Assembly (NCBI RefSeq): GCF_965638725.1
Contig: NC_134961.1
Span: 1,116,001 to 1,180,000, forward strand
Direction of reading: 5' to 3'
From: Aptenodytes patagonicus
Taxonomy: Eukaryota > Chordata > Aves > Sphenisciformes > Spheniscidae
Length of the DNA: 64,000 nt
Numbering within the stretch: the stretch's first letter is position 1; the number at the start of each line of letters is the position of its first letter. The notes beneath the pieces were generated by a model that was not told the origin of the DNA, made no database searches, and saw nothing but the letters and a program-made list of their open reading frames with translations. A program made the position numbers and the translations under genes. This document shows positions 62,701 through 64,000 of the stretch, piece after piece.

Positions 62701-63384
62701 ATTTCCCATCAGTCAAGTCCCAAATTAAGAGGCGGCACCAGCAAGCCTCTCTCTAACAGTCTTGTTAGAGCCCTAGCACAGGAATTAGAGACCTGTTTTT
62801 TACGATTTCTCCAGCTTGAAAACATTTGCACTCCTAGTTCCTGCTCGCCAGGACAGTGCTCTAGCTACTAGCTTAGAAGACAGGGACAAAACTATTTTTA
62901 AATATCTCTTTGTGGTGGATTAGAGAAGAAGAAAGTAAAGATGACTAATGATGCAGACAAATCTCTCTTTTAAGAGGGAATGGCAAGCACTGTTTCTAGG
63001 ACTGTTCACATGCATCAGGCTATGATTCTTTGATACAAAACAAGTAGGTAATACTCGCTGGGCAACCAATGATCTACAACAACATCAGGTTTCACCTTAC
63101 ACATCCTTCTTCTTTAGTTTCAATAATTGTGTGGTGTTCTCCACATAATCACCCAGCTTAACTAGTAGGGGGACGGGATAGCTTCACTCCAGCCTACTCT
63201 ACAGATTAAGAAACAGGAGCTGTTGGTTTAAAAATCCTTGTGGTTGAGGAGGAACCGAGATGTAGGATGCACCATACGAACTCCTGGTTTCTTGTTAGAA
63301 GACGGCCACCACCAGGTATGTAAAGTGAATGCAGCACTGCCACAGTGAGTTAGACCCTGCTTAACAGGCTGGGCTCTTATCAAG

Positions 63385-63824
63385 TGTTGTGGTTTAACCC
63401 AGCAGGCAGCTAAACACCACACAGCCGTTCGCTCACTCCCCCCCCGCAGTGGGATGGGGGAGAGAATCAGGAAAAAAAAAGTAAAATTTGTGGGTTGCGT
63501 TAAAGACAGTTTAATAGGACAGAAAAGGAAGGAAAAAAAAATAATAACAACAACTGATAAAAGAATATACAAGATAAGTGATGCACAACGCAATTGCTCA
63601 CCACCTGCCAACCCATGCCCAGCCAGTTCCTGAGCAGTGGTCACCCCTCTCCCAGCCAACTCCCCCCAGTTCATGTACTGAGCATGACATCGTATGGTAT
63701 GGAATATCCCTTTGGCCACTTTGGGTCAGCTGTCCTGGCTGTGCCCCCTCCCAGCTTCTCGCTGGCAGGGCATGAGGAGCTGAAAAGTCCTTGACTAGTG
63801 CAAGCACTGCTCAGCAACAACTAA
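63385..63824 (-). mobile_element. ERV LTR interrupted by a CR1 insertion
   Basis: From TGTTGTGGTTTAACC it follows the element at 37243 closely for 440 bases, including the CAATTGCTCACCACCTGCCA stretch and the ATTAAA signal (63515-63510, minus). Similarity stops at about 63824, where CR1 sequence begins. The missing part is the promoter end of the LTR; it may continue past the CR1 beyond the window. Confidence 0.83.
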
Positions 63825-64000
63825 AATGGTTTTAAACTAAAAGAGAGGAGATTCAGACTAGATATAAGGAAGAAACGTTTTACGCTGAGGGTGGTGAAGC
63901 ACCGGCACAGGTTGCCCAGAGAGGTGGTGGATGCCCCATCCCTGGAAACATTTCAGGTCAGGTTGGACGGGGCTCTGAGCAACCCGATCTAGTTGAAGAT
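63825..64000 (+). mobile_element. CR1 LINE fragment running off the window
   Basis: The sequence from AGACTAGATATAAGGAAG through GGCACAGGTTGCCCAGAGAG to CATCCCTGGAAACATTTCAG matches the CR1 3' region. It interrupts an LTR, so it inserted later than that LTR. Its 3' end is outside the window. Confidence 0.85.

Larger units (their letters stand above)
50752..63384. other. CLUAP1 upstream intron, mostly featureless
   Basis: A search by eye on the minus strand for the preceding CLUAP1 exon (human segment ending in ERFE) found no convincing match. Apart from the CR1 remnant, hairpin, duplication and palindrome listed separately, nothing is recognised. Confidence 0.45.

Noticed and set aside
63228-63719. 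163-codon minus-strand frame
   Set aside because: It runs through the LTR at 63385-63824 and is LTR DNA, not a gene. The same holds for frames at 37229-37665 and 44234-44762.
1-64000. CRISPR arrays, bacterial operons, tRNA or rRNA genes
   Set aside because: None seen; the sequence is vertebrate nuclear DNA and no cloverleaf or rRNA segment was recognised.

Overview
The window reads as nuclear DNA from a bird. It carries CR1 LINE fragments, long terminal repeats of a kind common in avian genomes, CpG-rich promoter DNA, multi-exon genes with GT/AG introns, and the vertebrate neighbour pair NLRC3 and CLUAP1. The species cannot be named from sequence alone. All gene names rest on protein comparison from memory, without a database search.

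Region 1 (1-2.7 kb, minus strand): three exons of a gene like NMRAL1 (HSCARG, an NADPH-sensing NmrA-family protein) lead out of a CpG-rich, CTCGG-repeat-bearing promoter. The middle exon is intact. The first exon has ACG where the start codon belongs. The third exon carries a net 7-base loss, a TGA stop and a further 1-base frameshift. It looks like a decayed copy.

Region 2 (2.7-11.5 kb): GC-rich DNA with scattered CpG and short tandem repeats and no gene I can support.

Region 3 (11.53-23.35 kb, plus strand): a complete NLRC3 gene. Eighteen coding exons join in frame to give about 1093 residues: a tiny start exon, a CARD exon, one large NACHT exon and 15 leucine-rich-repeat exons. Thirteen of the latter are exactly 84 bases long and in the same phase. 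A poly(A) signal ends the gene near 23.34 kb.

Region 4 (25.3-50.8 kb and beyond, minus strand): the last four exons of CLUAP1 (IFT38, a ciliary IFT-B subunit), about 129 residues ending in an acidic tail. The earlier exons lie outside the window. NLRC3 and CLUAP1 converge tail to tail, as I recall for the human locus. The long CLUAP1 introns hold three ERV-type LTRs, all in the CLUAP1 sense, and CR1 pieces; one LTR is interrupted by a CR1 that runs off the window edge.

I found no bacterial, CRISPR or novel enzymatic system. The points most worth a second look are the multiply broken NMRAL1-like gene, the complete CARD and out-of-frame upstream ORF of NLRC3, the uniform LRR exon cassette, an unexplained 294-codon ORF in a CLUAP1 intron, and a 20-bp-stem hairpin at 57.55-57.61 kb.
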